Shown one piece after another: positions 11,656 through 12,678 of a DNA stretch of 12,678 nucleotides. Numbering within the stretch: the first letter of the stretch is position 1; every line of letters starts with the position of its first letter. Origin of the DNA: Candidatus Gastranaerophilales bacterium. GTDB taxonomy: Bacteria > Cyanobacteriota > Vampirovibrionia > Gastranaerophilales > UBA9971. The stretch lies in NCBI GenBank assembly GCA_028277195.1, contig JANQGS010000020.1:1-12678 (forward strand), in the 5' to 3' direction. The notes below the pieces were generated by a model. The model saw only the letters and a program-made list of their open reading frames with translations. It had not been told where the DNA came from and did not search any database. The translations under genes and the position numbers were made by a program.

Positions 11656-12678
11656 CTATACCTTGTAATCCACTGTACCGTTATGATTAAGTCCTGTATT
11701 TTCGTTATTGTCGTTGTTTTCAGTATTTTCTTCGGTTTCCGTATGGCCATGTTCTCCTTCTGAAAGGGCTTTTTCCTGTTCATTCCGCTTTCCGGCCTCC
11801 GGGTTTGTTTCTGAAGAGCCGTTACCATTGTTAAACTTATTCATGGCCTGGTCAAAGTTATTGTTATTGTTGGCAGATGCGGGCTCCTGAACATTAATGG
11901 CTATTCTGCCAACGTTTATTCCCTGCTCGGAAAGGTTTTGCCTGAGCGATTCCATTCCCTTAAGGAGCATTTCCTTTACCTGGTTGCTTTCCGCGGTAAT
12001 CCGGGCGGTAAAAACCCCTCTCTGGCTTACTAAATTAAGGTTTACCCTCCCGAGGTTTTCAGGCTTAAGCGCGATTGAAACTTCTGATTTACTGCCTGAC
12101 AGTTGGGCAGAGGCCTGTTTTACCTGGTTAACAACTGATTGTTGTGTAGATTGAGGTTGTTTTGAGTTTAAAATCCTGGTAAATTCAACTGTGCGCCGCA
12201 TATCAATTTTTTGCCCGCCTGTTTCAGTCTGGTTAGGCTGGCTTGAGGTTATTTTTGGATTCAAATCGCGTTTTAATACTTGCTGTTCCTGCTTTTGGCG
12301 ATTCATTGCAAGGTCTAAAGAGTTTTCTTTTTCCTGTTTTGGGGGTTCTGTTTCATTTGTTATTTTAATTTGCGGTGATTTAGTGCTTTTCTCGGGGGGT
12401 TTTTCCGTGGTTTTTACCGGTGTGACAACCTCTTTTTTCAATGCTTCCTGTTCTTTTTTCACCTCAACCTTGACATTTGTATTTGTAGTCTTTTCTGTTT
12501 TAATCTCTTTTATTTCTTTTGCGATTTTTGTGTCTTTTATTTCAAACTTTTGTTCCTTTTTATCATCAGTTTTAATATCAATTTTAATATCTGTTTTTAA
12601 ATCTGTTTTTGCGCTGGTTTTTGTATCAGGCTTTTGTTCTGTTTTTGTATCGGTTTTTAATTCAGTTTTTACATCTTT
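11656..12678 (-). CDS. fliK: Flagellar hook-length control protein FliK (5' end outside window)
   Basis: FliK measures hook length during export and switches the secretion gate from hook to filament substrates. The frame stays open to the right edge of the window, so the N-terminus is missing. A GTG at 12460-12462 is an internal codon candidate, not a convincing start. The visible protein (340 codons) begins with a Lys/Thr/Asp-rich low-complexity stretch dominated by four-residue units such as KTEL, KTDT and KTDL, then a Pro/Lys/Gln-rich linker. The C-terminal FliK domain follows: SEVSIALKPENLGRVNLNL, FTARITAESNQVKEMLL, LRQNLSEQGINVGRIAINVQ (coded at about 11890-12090). The tail is Asn/Glu-rich. 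A disordered N-terminal ruler plus compact C-terminal switch domain is the family plan. The order fliK-flgD-flgE is common in flagellar operons. Confidence 0.9.
   Translation of the reverse strand, partial: KDVKTELKTDTKTEQKPDTKTSAKTDLKTDIKIDIKTDDKKEQKFEIKDTKIAKEIKEIKTEKTTNTNVKVEVKKEQEALKKEVVTPVKTTEKPPEKSTKSPQIKITNETEPPKQEKENSLDLAMNRQKQEQQVLKRDLNPKITSSQPNQTETGGQKIDMRRTVEFTRILNSKQPQSTQQSVVNQVKQASAQLSGSKSEVSIALKPENLGRVNLNLVSQRGVFTARITAESNQVKEMLLKGMESLRQNLSEQGINVGRIAINVQEPASANNNNNFDQAMNKFNNGNGSSETNPEAGKRNEQEKALSEGEHGHTETEENTENNDNNENTGLNHNGTVDYKV
12475..12678 (-). repeat. Short tandem-like coding repeat in the FliK N-terminal region
   Basis: On the minus strand this stretch encodes repeated tetrads of the type K-T-(D/E)-x (for example KTEL, KTDT, KTEQ, KPDT, KTSA, KTDL, KTDI). 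At DNA level it is a T-rich plus-strand tract with recurrent TTTTTGTATC-like and CTGTTTTT-like words. The period is roughly 12 bp but degenerate. Tracts like this expand and contract readily, and in FliK the length of this region bears on hook length. Confidence 0.55.

Noticed and set aside
12460..12462. GTG as the start codon of FliK
   Set aside because: The same frame continues open to the window edge with the same Lys/Thr-rich composition, and there is no clear ribosome site before the GTG. The gene is treated as running past the window.

Overview
The window comes from a moderately AT-rich, flagellated bacterium that I cannot place in a phylum. It carries an assimilatory-looking sulfate/sulfite reduction operon joined to a clostridial-style tetrapyrrole gene order (hemA, cysG-type/hemC, cobA-hemD, hemB). 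Strong AGGAG-type ribosome sites and heavy use of overlapping genes fit an anaerobe of the Firmicutes or an uncultivated lineage with similar operons. This is inference only. No rRNA, tRNA, CRISPR array or transposase gene is visible.

Region 1 (1-343) is non-coding. At the left edge lies a 79-bp inverted-repeat element holding a 9-bp GC hairpin and a perfect G3N1 quadruplex motif. It is followed by a candidate promoter (115-143), a 14-bp palindrome overlapping the expected transcription start, and a roughly 190-nt leader. The leader contains three complementary segments that can pair in two mutually exclusive ways.

Region 2 (344-8078) holds seven tightly packed plus-strand genes, almost certainly one operon: a siroheme/[4Fe-4S] sulfite (or nitrite) reductase, AprA- and AprB-like adenylylsulfate reductase subunits, a short HemA, a CysG-type siroheme synthase fused to a short HemC, a CobA-HemD fusion, and HemB. 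The logic is coherent: AprAB turns adenylylsulfate into sulfite, the siroheme enzyme reduces sulfite to sulfide, and the hem/cys/cob genes build the siroheme. GluTR and HemB supply early precursors, HemC and HemD make uroporphyrinogen III, CobA methylates it, and the CysG-type domain oxidises it and inserts iron. The sulfate adenylyltransferase and hemL genes are not in the window. Three oddities stand out. HemA lacks its dimerisation domain. The HemC half lacks the whole third domain and has no cysteine for the dipyrromethane cofactor. A dispersed palindromic repeat is inserted in frame in the reductase gene.

Region 3 (8079-9824) has a 174-bp intergenic stretch with a promoter-like -10 box, then a two-gene unit: an acidic coiled-coil protein of unknown function and a DnaJ-type chaperone with only half of the usual zinc-finger region.

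Region 4 (9840-12678, minus strand, convergent with region 3) is a flagellar hook operon read right to left: fliK (its 5' part lies beyond the window), flgD and flgE.
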